Shown: positions 9,795 through 18,651, counted from the first letter of the stretch. The stretch: 64,000 nt of DNA from Mucilaginibacter sp. KACC 22063 (GCF_028736115.1 NZ_CP117877.1:2542001-2606000); one strand, 5' to 3'. The notes: a model not told the origin generated them from the letters alone. Program-made: numbers and translations.

Positions 9795-12218
9795 ATGTTA
9801 AAAAACTACATCAAAACAGCATGGCGCAACCTGCTTAAAGGCCGTGTATTTAATGCAATGAATATTGTGGGCCTGGCAGTAGCGGTAGCCTGTTCTACCT
9901 TGTTGCTGCTTACCGTTTACTTTGAGTTTAGTTTCGATAAGTTCAACAAGAATCTGGATAACATTTACCAGGCTTACTTTACAGTAAGCCGTACTGATGG
10001 TATTGAAAAAGCATCTTCTATGCCTATTCCCTTGTCGCCGGCATTAAAGGCAGAATATCCGGAGGTTAAATACATAACTCGTGTAGTAGGTACAAGCGCC
10101 ATTGTTAAATACGATGATAAAGAGATAAGCCAAGGGCTTGTATTTACTGATGCTGATTACTTTAATATTTTTACCTACCCCATAATTTCAGGTAACAAAA
10201 AGGGGCTTGCGGAAATGAATGATGCAGTAATTACCAAATCTGCCGCTAAGGCAATATTTGGTAGTACAAATGCAGTAGGGAAAGCCATTTCACTAAAATA
10301 CGACAATGCGCAGCATCCGTTTATCGTGAGTGCAGTAATGGATGACTATCCGGTAAATTCAAGCCAAAACACGGATATTATTGTCCGTTTTGAAAATATG
10401 CCCAGCTATTTACAGGAGTCAAAAGTTTGGGATAACCGCAATAACGTGGTTTACCTGCAAATAAAAGATAATGTTAATACGGCTGGTTTTGAAAGTAAGC
10501 TCAAGGGCTTTGTAAGTAAATATTTTAAAAGTGACCTGGAAAATCTAAAACGCGATGGTGCTAAACCCCTTCCTTCTGGTGAACGCGAATCACTTAACGT
10601 CAGTCCTTATGCTAATAATCATTTTAACACTGAAATAAGCGGAATTAACGGAGCGCCGATAAGCAAAACCTACGTGATTGCTTTATTGGTTATTGCTGTA
10701 TTTATTTTAATAATTGCCTGTATCAACTTTGTAAATCTGTCTGTGGCGCGCTCGTTTACACGTGCCCGTGAAGTTGGTGTTCGTAAAACGCTTGGTGCCG
10801 GTAAGTGGCAATTGCTTACACAATTTTGGATTGAAACCCTTATGGTGTGCCTGATATCTATGCTTGCCGGTGTTGGTTTGTCCGCTTTGGTGTTATCGGG
10901 CTTTAAGGCAACTTTTCGCAGTAATATATCATTACAAATGCTGCTCCAACCGGTTCAACTACTGTCCGGTATAGGCATTTTCCTGCTAATAACAGTAGTT
11001 GCAGGCTTTTACCCGGCCTTATTAATGATGCGCTATAAAACAGTAATGGTTTTAAAAGGCAGTTTAAATACCGCTAAACCAGGTAAGGTGCGCAATGTAT
11101 TACTTGTAGTGCAATTTTCTATAGCAACGTTGTTAACTATTTGTACACTGATCACATGGCAGCAAATCAAATATCTGCAAAACAAACCTCTTGGTTACAA
11201 TAAAACAGAAGTTTTAAGTATCCCTGTAGGGCAAAGCGTATCCGGTGAACAGGCATTAAGTTTGTTCCGCAACCAGATGAACGGCCAGCCAGGCGTGGTA
11301 GCAATATCAGGCGCTTATAACAATCTGGGCCGCGGAGCAGATGGATCAACTTTTACATCTATTATTAATTTCACCTACAACGGGCATGATGTACGCAGCC
11401 ATTTGCAGCGGGTGGATTACGACTTTCTGAAAACGCTCGACATTAAGTTGGTCAATGGCCGCGATTTTTCTCGTGAGTTTGCCGCTGATAGCAATAATCT
11501 CATTATCAATGAAAAAATGGCAGCGCAGATAAATGGCGGTAAAAATGTATTGGGTTCCTTTTTACCAATGATGGACGGTCGGCCGCCTATGCAGGTAGTT
11601 GGTATTGTGAAAGATTACAATTTCCGCTCACTGCATGAAGATGTACAACCGCTAAGTTTAACCATGAGTAAAGATTTTCCGGTTAATTACATATTTGTGC
11701 GTCTAAAACCCAATAACCTGCAACAATCATTTAACCAGATTAAAGCAATCTGGAATACTACTTTTCCAAATACTGAATTTTCAGGCACATGGCTAAATGA
11801 AAATACAGAGAAGCAGTACCGTAGCGAAAAACGCTTATCTACCATTTACATTAGTGCGGCCATCATTGCTATTCTTATCTCATGTATCGGCTTACTGGCC
11901 ATGTCAGTAATGGTGATTATGCAGCGTACAAAGGAAATTGGTATCCGCAAAGTACTTGGAGCAAGTGTAAGCGGTATTGTGATCCTGATATCTCGCGAAT
12001 TTGTTAAATTAGTACTGCTTGCATCGATAATCGCATTTCCGGTGGCCTGGTGGTTTATGCACAAATGGTTGCAAAGTTTTGCATACCGCATAGACATACA
12101 TTGGTGGGTATTTTTATTTGCCACAGGTATAGCCCTGGTAATTGCTTTGCTCACTATAAGTGTACAGGCAGTTCGTGCTGCGTTATCCAACCCTGTTAAA
12201 AGCCTCAAAACAGAATAA
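9795..12218 (+). CDS. ABC transporter permease, MacB/FtsX type
   Basis: An 807-residue permease, the fourth complete one in the locus, separated from the first group by a DUF4097 gene and the small secreted protein. It opens MLKNYIKTAWRNLLKGR and has the doubled MacB-PCD/FtsX layout, with motifs TRAREVGVRKTLGAG and RTKEIGIRKVLGAS and the ending NPVKSLKTE. Permease followed by DUF4097 repeats the order at 5949-9400, which suggests duplication of a two-gene module followed by divergence. No ATPase domain is present. Confidence 0.92.
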   Translation: MLKNYIKTAWRNLLKGRVFNAMNIVGLAVAVACSTLLLLTVYFEFSFDKFNKNLDNIYQAYFTVSRTDGIEKASSMPIPLSPALKAEYPEVKYITRVVGTSAIVKYDDKEISQGLVFTDADYFNIFTYPIISGNKKGLAEMNDAVITKSAAKAIFGSTNAVGKAISLKYDNAQHPFIVSAVMDDYPVNSSQNTDIIVRFENMPSYLQESKVWDNRNNVVYLQIKDNVNTAGFESKLKGFVSKYFKSDLENLKRDGAKPLPSGERESLNVSPYANNHFNTEISGINGAPISKTYVIALLVIAVFILIIACINFVNLSVARSFTRAREVGVRKTLGAGKWQLLTQFWIETLMVCLISMLAGVGLSALVLSGFKATFRSNISLQMLLQPVQLLSGIGIFLLITVVAGFYPALLMMRYKTVMVLKGSLNTAKPGKVRNVLLVVQFSIATLLTICTLITWQQIKYLQNKPLGYNKTEVLSIPVGQSVSGEQALSLFRNQMNGQPGVVAISGAYNNLGRGADGSTFTSIINFTYNGHDVRSHLQRVDYDFLKTLDIKLVNGRDFSREFAADSNNLIINEKMAAQINGGKNVLGSFLPMMDGRPPMQVVGIVKDYNFRSLHEDVQPLSLTMSKDFPVNYIFVRLKPNNLQQSFNQIKAIWNTTFPNTEFSGTWLNENTEKQYRSEKRLSTIYISAAIIAILISCIGLLAMSVMVIMQRTKEIGIRKVLGASVSGIVILISREFVKLVLLASIIAFPVAWWFMHKWLQSFAYRIDIHWWVFLFATGIALVIALLTISVQAVRAALSNPVKSLKTE

Positions 12219-12280
12219 TATAATAATTGGATGCAACCTATTATCATAAAGCTGCGTCTGAGATCTAAAACTATACAACC

Positions 12281-13315
12281 ATGAAGACGAACCTTATTTT
12301 GCTGGCTTTAATAGGCCAGGGCTATTTAGCTCATGCTCAATCAAACGGGCAACAGCCATTCTATACCAAATCTTTAAAGGGTGAAGGCATAAAACAAGTT
12401 TTTGTAAACACCAGCGGCGGCAGTATCACCGTCAGCGGATCGGCAGCCGAACAACCACGCATAGAAGTATATGTGACCGGAAACAATGGCAACAACCTTA
12501 GTAAAGAAGAAGCTCAAAAACGAATTGACAAAGATTACTCCCTTGTAATTGAATCACACGACGGCGAATTGCATGCCACCGCAAAGTCGAAGCGTAATTT
12601 TAACTGGGGTGGCAACTCGGTAAGTATCTCATTTAAGGTTTACGTTCCGCAAAGAACAGCAAGCAACCTTAACACCAGCGGCGGCAGCATCCATATTGAT
12701 AACCTTATCGGTAACGAACGTTTTGAAACCAGTGGCGGCAGTCTGTACATCGATCGTGTAGCTGGCATGGTTAAAGGAGAAACAAGTGGTGGCAGTATAC
12801 ATGTATCAAACGCTAAAGACAATGTTGACCTGGAAACCAGCGGTGGTAGTATAGATGCTGAAAGCTGCCAGGGTAATATCAGGCTGGAAACATCGGGCGG
12901 TTCCATCAACCTTAACAATTTAAGTGGCACCATAAAAGCCGAAACCAGTGGTGGTAGCATCCGCGGCGGTAAAATAGCAGGAGAACTGGTGACAGGTACA
13001 TCCGGCGGCAGCATTAACCTGGATAATCTGTCTTGCAGCCTTAATGCATCTACAAGTGCAGGCAGTTTACATGCACAGTTTAACCAGGTTGGCAAGTATG
13101 TAAAACTTGAAGCAAGTGCCGGTCATATTGATCTGGTGCTGCCATCAAAGCAAGGCTATGATGTTGACTTAACCGGCAATAGTGTGGGCAGCGAGTCTTT
13201 AAGTAATTTTAATGGTGATAAAGAACGCGACCATATTCGCGGTAAAATAAATGGCGGTGGCATATCAGTTCGTGCTGATGCAAGCGGTGGCCGCGTCAAC
13301 CTTAAATTTAACTAA
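12281..13315 (+). CDS. Secreted DUF4097-type protein with seven exact 18-residue TSGGS repeats
   Basis: A 344-residue exported protein with a signal peptide at residues 1-19 (ending AHAQ). From about residue 132 it has seven consecutive units of exactly 18 residues, each opening TSGGS, then a degenerate TSAGS unit; one earlier TSGGS occurs near residue 46. Strict spacing with short beta-strand patterns indicates a beta-solenoid of the DUF4097 kind. It has the length of its paralog at 8366, but its repeats are far more uniform. It closes the unit of small protein and permease and is followed by a strong terminator. The function is unknown; an envelope partner of the exporter is the contextual guess. 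Confidence 0.82.
   Translation: MKTNLILLALIGQGYLAHAQSNGQQPFYTKSLKGEGIKQVFVNTSGGSITVSGSAAEQPRIEVYVTGNNGNNLSKEEAQKRIDKDYSLVIESHDGELHATAKSKRNFNWGGNSVSISFKVYVPQRTASNLNTSGGSIHIDNLIGNERFETSGGSLYIDRVAGMVKGETSGGSIHVSNAKDNVDLETSGGSIDAESCQGNIRLETSGGSINLNNLSGTIKAETSGGSIRGGKIAGELVTGTSGGSINLDNLSCSLNASTSAGSLHAQFNQVGKYVKLEASAGHIDLVLPSKQGYDVDLTGNSVGSESLSNFNGDKERDHIRGKINGGGISVRADASGGRVNLKFN
12674..13051 (+). repeat. Seven tandem 54-bp units within the DUF4097 gene
   Basis: Seven in-frame units of exactly 54 bp, each beginning with codons for TSGGS. Synonymous differences are frequent between units, so the array is old or under protein-level selection and is not a fresh slippage product. An eighth unit (from 13052) is degenerate. 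Confidence 0.85.
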
Positions 13316-13336
13316 TATAGTAATTAATTAATGTGG

Positions 13337-13368
13337 CCGTCTCATAAGCAATTATGAGGCGGTTTTTT
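13337..13368 (+). terminator. Intrinsic terminator after the permease/DUF4097 unit
   Basis: An 11-bp stem with one G·T pair, CCGTCTCATAA with TTATGAGGCGG, around a GCAA loop and followed by six T. It separates the permease unit from the ATPase-TolC unit. Confidence 0.9.
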
Positions 13369-13412
13369 ATTTAGCGGCTCTTTATATCGTATTGCTGTAT
13401 GTGTATCATAAT

Positions 13413-13439
13413 CGTACGCTGTCTGTACACAAGCGTACA
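13413..13439. promoter_or_regulatory. Inverted CGTACGCT / AGCGTACA pair upstream of the ATPase gene
   Basis: CGTACGCT (13413-13420) and AGCGTACA (13432-13439) are inverted half-sites 11 bases apart, with a further GTAC-containing stretch between them. The half-site equals half of the palindrome at 9433. Both lie 55-80 bases before a TGGTAY-N4-TTG element, as an upstream activator site would. Confidence 0.45.
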
Positions 13440-13493
13440 GTTAAAAGCTGTACTTAAATTGATAAGTGCCTGTTTAATAAATACTTAATCATT

Positions 13494-13509
13494 TGGTATG
13501 TTATTGATA
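13494..13509 (+). promoter_or_regulatory. Candidate promoter element TGGTAT-N4-TTGATA
   Basis: Matches the element at 9495 in sequence and spacing, 52 bases ahead of the ATPase start. An alternative reading is TTTG at 13492 as a -33 box and TACTTTAG at 13508 as a -7 box, though that spacing is short. Confidence 0.3.
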
Positions 13510-13560
13510 CTTTAGTGCCCGGATATACAACCAAATACAACATTCACAAAAAGAAAATAT

Positions 13561-14238
13561 ATGCTATCACTAAAAAATATTTCTAAGTATTACCAGGCTG
13601 GCGGTAACAAGGTTTCCATCCTTAACCATGTGGACCTTGATGTAGAACAAGGCGAATTTGTTTCTATTATGGGGCCTTCGGGTTCAGGTAAATCCACACT
13701 GCTAAATGTGATCGGTATGCTTGACGAGCCGTCTGAAGGTTATCATTATTTCATGGGCGAAGCCGTTCATAACCTGAAAGAAAAACAGCGTTCGGCTATG
13801 TATAAACAATATATAGGTTTTGTGTTTCAGGCATATCATCTTATTGATGAACTTACTGTTTATGAAAACATCGAAACCCCTTTAATATACCAAAACATTA
13901 AAGGAGCAGAACGTAAGGCTTTGGTTGCAGATATATTGGACCGTTTCCAGATCGTAGGAAAAAAAGATCTGTTTCCTTCCCAGCTTTCAGGTGGACAGCA
14001 GCAACTGGTAGGTATAGCCCGTGCATTGATCACCAAGCCGCGCCTTATACTGGCAGATGAACCCACCGGTAACCTGCCATCAAAACAAGGTGAAGAAATT
14101 ATGGAACTGTTCCGCAAACTTAACCGGGAAGACGGAGTGACCGTTATACAGGTTACCCACAGCGAAAAAAATGCTGAATATGGTACCCGTATCATCAATT
14201 TGCTTGATGGCAAGATCGAATCGTCTAAAAATCTTTAA
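13561..14238 (+). CDS. ABC transporter ATP-binding protein (LolD/MacB type)
   Basis: A 225-residue cytoplasmic ATPase that should energise the MacB/FtsX-like permeases of this locus. Walker A is GPSGSGKST (38-46), the Q-loop Gln is Q90, the signature is LSGGQ (142-146), Walker B is LILADE (162-167) and the H-loop His is H200. Two positions are unusual: the signature continues QQLVGIARAL where most LolD/MacB ATPases have QQRVAIARAL, and the D-loop reads NLPS where NLDS is usual. The catalytic residues are intact, so it should hydrolyse ATP. It is the only ATPase in the locus. The tolC-like gene follows after one base. Confidence 0.92.
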   Translation: MLSLKNISKYYQAGGNKVSILNHVDLDVEQGEFVSIMGPSGSGKSTLLNVIGMLDEPSEGYHYFMGEAVHNLKEKQRSAMYKQYIGFVFQAYHLIDELTVYENIETPLIYQNIKGAERKALVADILDRFQIVGKKDLFPSQLSGGQQQLVGIARALITKPRLILADEPTGNLPSKQGEEIMELFRKLNREDGVTVIQVTHSEKNAEYGTRIINLLDGKIESSKNL

Positions 14239-14239
14239 A

Positions 14240-15559
14240 ATGAAATTCCTTAAATATCTATTTCTACTTTTTGCTACTGTTTTAACTCAAACTGCGTTTA
14301 GCCAAACAGATTCTGTTTACACTTTGCAGCAATGTATAGACCTGGCTATAAAAAATAATCTGGACGTGCAGAAAAGTTCTGTACAAATGGAACGCGACCG
14401 AATTTACTGGAACCAGGCACGCGAAAACCTGTTACCGACAGTAAGCGCTAGTGCATCACGTAATATCAATAACGGCCGAAGCTTAGACCCCACAACCTAC
14501 ACCTACGCTAATCAGCAAACCACAATCGACAATTACCAGTTAAACGGTAGCCTGATTTTGTTTAACGGACTTAACCTAATGAATACCATTAAGCAAACAT
14601 CGCTGGCATACCAGGCTGGAAAACTGGACTATGAGCAGGCAAAAAATGATATTACTTTAAACGTCATCACTACTTACCTGCAAACTTTACAAAGTGAAGA
14701 TCAGCTTACGCAAAGCAACACACAGATTGACGTATCAAAAGAGCAGCTACGCCGACTTGATGTATTAAACAAGGAAGGTAACGTTGTACCTTCAGATTTT
14801 ACAGATATCAAAGGCCAGCTGGCTACCAATAAATTATCTTTGATTGATGCACGTAACGCGATGTATGCTAATAAGCTTAACCTAATGCAGCTGATCAATG
14901 TGCCGTATAACAAAGAAGCAAAATTACAGCGTTTACGTGCCGATGAACTGCCTGGTAAATATCCTGAAACGGTTGAGCAGGTCTATAACAACGCATTGCG
15001 CGGATATCCTTTAGTGCAGGCAAATGATTTGAGGTTAAAAAGCGCACAAAAGGCGGTATCGGCAGCCAAAGGGCTATACTATCCTTCACTGGCATTAAAT
15101 ACCGGCTACAACAGTTACCGTTCAAGCCTTGATAATACCTCTTATCATACGCAACTTAGCAATAATTACAGTTATGGTTTTGGTTTAGGTTTACAGATCC
15201 CAATTTTAAATGGCTTAAAAACGCGTAACACAGTGGCTTTGGCAAAGCTTGATATGATTGATGCACGAAACACCACCAATACAACTAAAATACAGTTGCG
15301 CAAAAACGTAGATCAGGCTTATATCAACATGACACTGGCTTACGAGCGCTATCAAACACTGGTTGAACAGGTTGATGCCTACAGCGAATCGTTCCGAATT
15401 GCAGAGGCAAGGTTTAATGCTGGTGTGCTTACATCTGTAGACTTTATCACTTACAAAAGCAATATCGACAGGGCTAAACTAAGTCTGATAGGTGCCAGGT
15501 ACGACTATTTTATACGCGCCAAGATCCTTGACTATTACCAGGGCAAACTTAATCTATAA
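14240..15559 (+). CDS. TolC-family outer-membrane efflux protein
   Basis: A 439-residue outer-membrane channel component. The ATG at 14240 is preferred over the in-frame upstream start at 14171 because it follows the ATPase stop by one base and places a signal peptide (ending TAFSQ, residues 1-19) at the N-terminus. The protein then has the TolC opening YTLQQCIDLAIKNNLDVQ and two long alpha-helical OEP repeats, including NDITLNVITTYLQTLQSED and a second half with RKNVDQAYINMTLAYERYQ. With the ATPase and permeases it would form a tripartite exporter. The periplasmic adaptor (HlyD/MacA type) is missing here and may lie upstream of the window. Confidence 0.9.
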   Translation: MKFLKYLFLLFATVLTQTAFSQTDSVYTLQQCIDLAIKNNLDVQKSSVQMERDRIYWNQARENLLPTVSASASRNINNGRSLDPTTYTYANQQTTIDNYQLNGSLILFNGLNLMNTIKQTSLAYQAGKLDYEQAKNDITLNVITTYLQTLQSEDQLTQSNTQIDVSKEQLRRLDVLNKEGNVVPSDFTDIKGQLATNKLSLIDARNAMYANKLNLMQLINVPYNKEAKLQRLRADELPGKYPETVEQVYNNALRGYPLVQANDLRLKSAQKAVSAAKGLYYPSLALNTGYNSYRSSLDNTSYHTQLSNNYSYGFGLGLQIPILNGLKTRNTVALAKLDMIDARNTTNTTKIQLRKNVDQAYINMTLAYERYQTLVEQVDAYSESFRIAEARFNAGVLTSVDFITYKSNIDRAKLSLIGARYDYFIRAKILDYYQGKLNL

Positions 15560-15583
15560 CCTTAATACGAATTAAATGAATTA

Positions 15584-15605
15584 AGCCGGGTCATCCGGCT
15601 TTTTT
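15584..15605 (+). terminator. Intrinsic terminator after the TolC-like gene
   Basis: Stem AGCCGG with CCGGCT, 5-nt loop, followed by a T-run. It closes the ATPase-TolC unit. Confidence 0.85.
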
Positions 15606-15661
15606 AGTTTTATAGAACACAAAATACCCCTGTTAGTGTTTTGCAAACATATCGTACGATT

Positions 15662-16270
15662 ATGAAAAAAATACTTTTACTTTTAGTGCTGGCTACAGGT
15701 ATAGCTGGTAGTGCCTCTGCACAGTTATTGCCATCGTTTCAGTTTGGTATCAAAGGCGGTGTCAATTTATCAACGGTATCAAACTCTGGTTTGGCTAACT
15801 TAGGCAGCGATAACCGCGCTGGTTATCTTGGCGGTTTTTGGGCAAGATTTGGTGCAGCAGGAATTCATTTTCAGCCGGAGATCTATCTGACAAAAAAGAG
15901 CGTAACCATTGAAGACAATAGCGGCCTTATCCAAAACAAAGCAAATTTTACAAGTATAGATGTTCCGCTGTTATTTGGTACACGCATAGGTGCGCTTGGT
16001 GTAGGAGCCAGGTTCAATACCGGCCCGGTGGTGTCTTTCACTGTTAACCGCGATCAGAACTTCAGTACTGCGGCTGCAAATGCCATTGGCCTTAATTACA
16101 AAGATCAAAATTATGCATGGCAGTTTGGTGCAGGTATAGATATCAGGAAAGTATCTATTGACTTGCGTTACGAATTGGGTTTAAATAAGGTGAATAACTA
16201 TAGCGATAATTCAAAGACAAGGATTAATCTATTCAATTTAACGTTGGCTTACAGCCTTTTTGGCTTATAA
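15662..16270 (+). CDS. Outer-membrane beta-barrel protein (PorT-like, OMP_b-brl)
   Basis: A 202-residue protein. The ATG at 15662 is chosen because a signal peptide follows directly (MKKILLLLVLATGIAGSASA, residues 1-20); an upstream in-frame TTG at 15641 would only extend it. The mature part has the start typical of PorT-like barrels, FQFGIKGGVNLSTV, alternating amphipathic strands, Gly/Asn-rich turns, and a last strand ending in aromatic or hydrophobic residues. It sits between two terminators and is probably transcribed alone. A perfect ATCGTACGAT palindrome lies immediately before the start codon and shares CGTAC with the sites of the export locus. A role in the locus is not shown. Confidence 0.78.
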   Translation: MKKILLLLVLATGIAGSASAQLLPSFQFGIKGGVNLSTVSNSGLANLGSDNRAGYLGGFWARFGAAGIHFQPEIYLTKKSVTIEDNSGLIQNKANFTSIDVPLLFGTRIGALGVGARFNTGPVVSFTVNRDQNFSTAAANAIGLNYKDQNYAWQFGAGIDIRKVSIDLRYELGLNKVNNYSDNSKTRINLFNLTLAYSLFGL

Positions 16271-16291
16271 TATAAAATGCTTTACAGCATG

Positions 16292-16324
16292 GCCGCTTGA
16301 GCAATACTCAAGCGGCTTTTTATT
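16292..16324 (+). terminator. Intrinsic terminator after the barrel protein
   Basis: A perfect 10-bp stem, GCCGCTTGAG with CTCAAGCGGC, with a CAATA loop and a TTTTTATTT tail. Confidence 0.92.
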
Positions 16325-16412
16325 TAAATAACAAATAGCTAAACTATAATTTACTATTACTGTTGCTTTATTTATAATTAGTTAAATAATATTACTAAAA
16401 ATAAATCTATTT

Positions 16413-17576
16413 ATGAAAGCAGCAGTGTTTCACAAGCCGGGCGATATCCGCTATGATACAGTAGAAGATCCGAGAATTGAAGATGCAGGAGATGTTATTT
16501 TAAAAGTTACCGCAACCGCTATTTGTGGTTCCGACTTGCACATACTTGATGGCGGCATACCTCAGGCTAAACCTATGGTAATGGGGCACGAGTTTATGGG
16601 AATTGTAGAAGAAGTTGGGTCGCAGGTTACCAAATTAAAACGTGGCGACAGGGTGGTGGTGCCTTTTCCTATATCATGCGGTCATTGTTTCTTTTGTACA
16701 CATGGTGCATCGCCGCATTGCGAAAATTCAAACCACGAACATTATGGCCCTAACGGAGATATTTTAGATCAGAAGGGCGGGGCGTTATATGGGTATACAG
16801 ATTTGTATGGTGGCTATAATGGTGGGCAGGCCGAATATGTAAGGGTGCCATATGCAGATATCAGTCCGCGCATTGTACCAGATAACATGACCGATGAACA
16901 GGTGCTGTTTTTAACAGATATTTTCCCTACGGGTTATTCGGCAATTGACTGGGCACAATTAAAAGGCGGCGAAACCGTAGCCATCTTTGGTTCAGGCCCT
17001 GTAGGGCTGATGGCACAAAAGTCGGCCTGGCTTAATGGTGCAGGCCGCGTTATTGCTATTGACCCATTAAACTACCGTTTGCAACGTGCAAAGGAGGTTA
17101 ACAAAGTTGAAACCCTTAATCCGCATGAAGTAGATGTGGTGGAAGCCATACGCCAAATGACTGGTGGACGTGGTGCCGATGTTTGCGTTGACGCCGTAGG
17201 TTTTGAAGCAGAACGCTCTTTCTTCGATAAAGTAAAAGCGACCTTGAATTTTGAAAAAGGAAGCATGAAGGTATTGGAAACCTGCTTCCAGGCAGTGCGC
17301 CGCAGTGGTACTGTTACTATTGTTGGTGTATACGGTACGCCTTTCGATAATTTCCCTTTAGGAAGGATTTTTGATAAAGGGATTACTATCCGTCAGGGAC
17401 AGGCACCAGTACTCAATCACATTGATAAACTGCTGGATTTAATTCGTGCCGAGAAAGTAGTGTTAGACGATATTATTTCGCACCGATTGCCTTTAAGCCA
17501 AGTAAGCCACGCTTACGATATCTTCAAAAACAAAGAAGACGACTGTGTAAAAGTAGTTCTAAATCCATTTGCATAA
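16413..17576 (+). CDS. Zinc-dependent alcohol dehydrogenase (medium-chain, FDH-like)
   Basis: A 387-residue cytosolic NAD(P)-dependent dehydrogenase of the MDR superfamily. Catalytic zinc ligands are likely C38 and H59-E60 (motifs AICGSDLH and MGHEFMG); the structural zinc site is C89, C92, C95, C103. The Rossmann motif GSGPVGLMAQ is near residues 193-202. The long insert after the cofactor motif resembles glutathione-independent formaldehyde dehydrogenase and related enzymes, so formaldehyde or a small aldehyde/alcohol is possible, but the substrate cannot be read from sequence. It is a single-gene unit between two terminators. Confidence 0.88.
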   Translation: MKAAVFHKPGDIRYDTVEDPRIEDAGDVILKVTATAICGSDLHILDGGIPQAKPMVMGHEFMGIVEEVGSQVTKLKRGDRVVVPFPISCGHCFFCTHGASPHCENSNHEHYGPNGDILDQKGGALYGYTDLYGGYNGGQAEYVRVPYADISPRIVPDNMTDEQVLFLTDIFPTGYSAIDWAQLKGGETVAIFGSGPVGLMAQKSAWLNGAGRVIAIDPLNYRLQRAKEVNKVETLNPHEVDVVEAIRQMTGGRGADVCVDAVGFEAERSFFDKVKATLNFEKGSMKVLETCFQAVRRSGTVTIVGVYGTPFDNFPLGRIFDKGITIRQGQAPVLNHIDKLLDLIRAEKVVLDDIISHRLPLSQVSHAYDIFKNKEDDCVKVVLNPFA

Positions 17577-17584
17577 CCAATAAG

Positions 17585-17612
17585 TTCCGGATGCTTTACA
17601 AGGTATCCGGAA
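17585..17612. terminator. Bidirectional terminator between convergent genes
   Basis: TTCCGGAT (17585-17592) pairs with ATCCGGAA (17605-17612); A/T-rich flanks on both sides allow termination in both directions, for the dehydrogenase and the convergent DUF3667 gene. Confidence 0.75.
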
Positions 17613-17616
17613 TTTA

Positions 17617-18651
17617 TTATACCGCCGTTATCGCAGATATTATAAATACTACAAACAGGCAAAAACTACATACCAACAGATAGGAAAGCGACATGCCGAT
17701 CATCTTGGATATGGTACGCCAACGGCTTCTGTGATAAACTGCTTTTAGTGCTTTATAAATGTAAATTGTACTTACTACCATTACAATCAGATTTATCCAA
17801 CCCGTGATTTCTTTACTTTCGGGCAGCATCATTTCAAGCAATATTGCCGCCGTAACAAACAGAAAAATAAAGCAATGCAGATGGAATGAGAAGATCAAGT
17901 GTTCCACATAAAATTTCTTGTTGCTCCAAAACGTCAGCCTAAGTATTAATGCAAATAATGGAAGCAGCACAAACATCATTTTAGGAACATTATGCTTGAC
18001 CGCTTCCATTAATATCTCTTTCTCATCCCCGCCATGCTTTGCGTAGTCAAACTCTTTTTTATTAAAGTAGCGTATGATAAAATTATCACGCTGACTTGCC
18101 GGTAATTTGTTCTGTGCTTCCAGGTACTTGTCATAAGACGGATAATCCGTTTGTATAATATGAAACCCCTCTTCAGATTCTTTACCTTTATCATCCAAGT
18201 TGATTGCGCTGCCGGTAACAATGGCTTTATCCAGTATCCTTTTAGCCGATTTATTCAAATTGGTATCAGCATTTATTTGATTTCTGACCTTATTAACGTT
18301 AGTTTTTTCCGTTTTGTAAACTTTTACATCTTCACTTACCTGCGAATGTTTAAAGTAGAATATAAAGAAAATAAGGCTTATAAAAATGTACATTTTTATA
18401 GGGTGCAGGTATTGCACCCGTTTGCCGGCCATGTACTCGTTGGTTAGCTTGCCAGGCTTAAATAACAACGGCTTTATGGTATGGAAAAACTGATGGTCGA
18501 AGTGAAAGTAATCACTAATAGCATGATTCATCATGTGGCCAAAATCTTCCTTTATCTGTAAGTTTTCCTGGCCGCAATGATGGCAAAACTTCCCTTCAAG
18601 GATGGTTCCGCAGTTCAGACAGTCGTTTTCATGCCGATAATGCTTTTTCAT
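17617..18651 (-). CDS. DUF3667 membrane protein with N-terminal zinc ribbon
   Basis: A 344-residue protein, common and uncharacterised in Bacteroidota. The N-terminus carries two CxxC knuckles (CLNCG near residue 12 and CHHCG near 28), a zinc-ribbon pattern. DUF3667 follows, with FHTIKPLLFKPGKLTNEYM and GKRVQYLHPIKMYIFISL leading into the first membrane helix (about 88-105). A long charged, Lys/Asn-rich soluble loop (about 110-215) precedes four further predicted helices. No catalytic motif is evident. It is a monocistronic minus-strand gene. Its function is unknown. Confidence 0.85.
   Translation of the reverse strand: MKKHYRHENDCLNCGTILEGKFCHHCGQENLQIKEDFGHMMNHAISDYFHFDHQFFHTIKPLLFKPGKLTNEYMAGKRVQYLHPIKMYIFISLIFFIFYFKHSQVSEDVKVYKTEKTNVNKVRNQINADTNLNKSAKRILDKAIVTGSAINLDDKGKESEEGFHIIQTDYPSYDKYLEAQNKLPASQRDNFIIRYFNKKEFDYAKHGGDEKEILMEAVKHNVPKMMFVLLPLFALILRLTFWSNKKFYVEHLIFSFHLHCFIFLFVTAAILLEMMLPESKEITGWINLIVMVVSTIYIYKALKAVYHRSRWRTISKMIGMSLSYLLVCSFCLFVVFIISAITAV

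Noticed and set aside
12674..13051. CRISPR-like regular repeats
   Set aside because: Units are contiguous, in frame, exactly 54 bp and degenerate at synonymous sites; there are no unique spacers or cas genes.
12640..13095. 151-codon minus-strand ORF with repeated PPLVS
   Set aside because: The repetition is the antisense reading of the 54-bp units of the DUF4097 gene; no start context or independent support.
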